Shown piece after piece: positions 7,762 through 8,194 of a stretch of 8,194 bases of DNA. This DNA comes from Ramlibacter sp. (lineage in GTDB: Bacteria; Pseudomonadota; Gammaproteobacteria; Burkholderiales; Burkholderiaceae_C). Under the pieces are notes generated by a model. The model had not been told where the DNA came from. It searched no databases and saw only the letters and a program-made list of their open reading frames with translations. How positions within the stretch are numbered: position 1 is the stretch's first letter; each line of letters starts with the position of its first letter. The position numbers were made by a program, and so were the translations under genes. The stretch spans positions 1 through 8,194 of the forward strand of contig JAMPXR010000101.1 in assembly GCA_023701085.1 (NCBI GenBank). The letters are read 5' to 3'.

Positions 7762-7827
7762 GCGCCTGCGGCGCCACCCCCTCAAGGGGGCGCCACCCGC
7801 GGCCCGGCGGAGCCGGTTCCGCGGTGG
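7762..7827. repeat. GC-rich tandem-hairpin intergenic repeat, likely bidirectional terminator
   Basis: Three inverted repeats follow one another between the convergent ettA and TRAP receptor genes. The first is GCGCC-TGC-GGCGC (7762-7774). The second is CCCCC (7777-7781), loop TCAA, GGGGG (7786-7790), which can extend to GGCG (7770-7773) with CGCC (7791-7794). The third is a long stem at 7793-7827: CCACC then GCGG on the left, CCGCGGTGG on the right with one bulged C, and an inner CCGGC-GGA-GCCGG. From memory, very similar blocks occur after many genes in Comamonadaceae genomes, so this is probably a dispersed REP-like or terminator element. No T-run is present. Confidence 0.65.
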
Positions 7828-7880
7828 CCCGCGAAAGGTCCCTGCAATTCGAAGTTGGGATGGCTGGGGTCCGCGTTCGG

Positions 7881-8194
7881 CTACTTTTCTTCGAGCTTGC
7901 GCCGCACCAGGCCGATGTTGTTGCGCAGCGCATAGAGCTCGTCGGCATAGGACAGCGGCACGGTGATGCGGCCGACCTTTTCGTCCAGCGCGTCCAGGTC
8001 CTGCGCGAGTTGCGCCGCTTCGGCGGATTCCGTCTGCATCCTCGTTTCGATCGCGCGCAGCTGGCCGTACCAGCGGAACACGCGCGAGCGGATGCGGAAC
8101 TCGTACAGCGGCGGCACGATGCGCGACAGCGGCAGCAGGACCGCGATGATGATGCCCAGCGCCAGCCACATGCGCTCGACCAGGTTGGCCAGCC
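7881..8194 (-). CDS. TRAP transporter TAXI-family substrate-binding protein, C-terminal part
   Basis: Only the last 104 codons or so are inside the window. The gene continues past the right edge; the ATG at 8171 is internal, since the frame upstream of it is open (LANLVER). The segment starts with a hydrophobic membrane helix, MWLALGIIIAVLLPLSRIVP, followed by LYEFRIRSRVFRWYGQLRAIE, a basic juxtamembrane stretch. A helical tail follows, ending VPLSYADELYALRNNIGLVRRKLEE. This is the C-terminal anchor and tail I associate with the membrane-tethered TAXI receptors of Burkholderiales, which capture small carboxylates for a TRAP permease. The ligand cannot be inferred. The stop is TAG at 7883-7881, converging with ettA. 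The membrane topology is clear; the family call rests on remembered tail patterns. Confidence 0.75.
   Translation of the reverse strand, partial: LANLVERMWLALGIIIAVLLPLSRIVPPLYEFRIRSRVFRWYGQLRAIETRMQTESAEAAQLAQDLDALDEKVGRITVPLSYADELYALRNNIGLVRRKLEEK

Overview
The window is GC-rich (roughly two thirds G+C by eye) chromosomal DNA. It most likely comes from a betaproteobacterium of the order Burkholderiales, probably family Comamonadaceae. The protein set points there: a RhlE-type helicase with a long Arg/Gly/Asn-rich tail, a DUF1631 protein, EttA, and the tail of a TAXI-type TRAP receptor. So does the GC-rich tandem-hairpin block after ettA, which resembles intergenic repeats I remember from that family. 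I see no mobile element, CRISPR array, tRNA or rRNA, and no sign of recent transfer. This is mostly housekeeping and conserved-accessory sequence.

Layout. Positions 1-433 (+) hold the 3' end of a mandelate racemase/galactonate dehydratase-like gene of the enolase superfamily. It converges on a minus-strand block that reads, in transcription order, rhlE (3363-1690), a TIP30-like atypical short-chain dehydrogenase (1835-1122, overlapping rhlE by up to 146 nt) and a hemerythrin-domain protein (1012-470). Positions 3364-3795 form a divergent control region of about 430 bp. It contains a candidate rhlE promoter with a long hairpin-rich leader on the minus strand, and a candidate promoter with an inverted repeat on the plus strand. 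The plus strand then carries a DUF1631 gene of unknown function (3796-5994) and ettA (6087-7748). A tandem-hairpin block (7762-7827) separates ettA from the convergent 3' end of a TRAP transporter TAXI-family receptor (8194-7881).

How the genes relate. RhlE (RNA remodelling, ribosome assembly, cold adaptation) and EttA (ATP/ADP-sensitive throttle on translation initiation) both act on the ribosome/RNA side of the cell, but they lie in different transcription units and no common pathway is implied. The hemerythrin protein may sense or bind O2/NO or iron. The dehydrogenase has no assigned substrate.

I did not find a convincing new multi-gene system. The points most worth a second look are the Asp-to-Ala change at the catalytic-dyad position of the enolase-superfamily protein, the out-of-frame rhlE/dehydrogenase overlap, the structured rhlE leader, the inverted repeat filling the spacer of the DUF1631 promoter, and the tandem-hairpin repeat after ettA.
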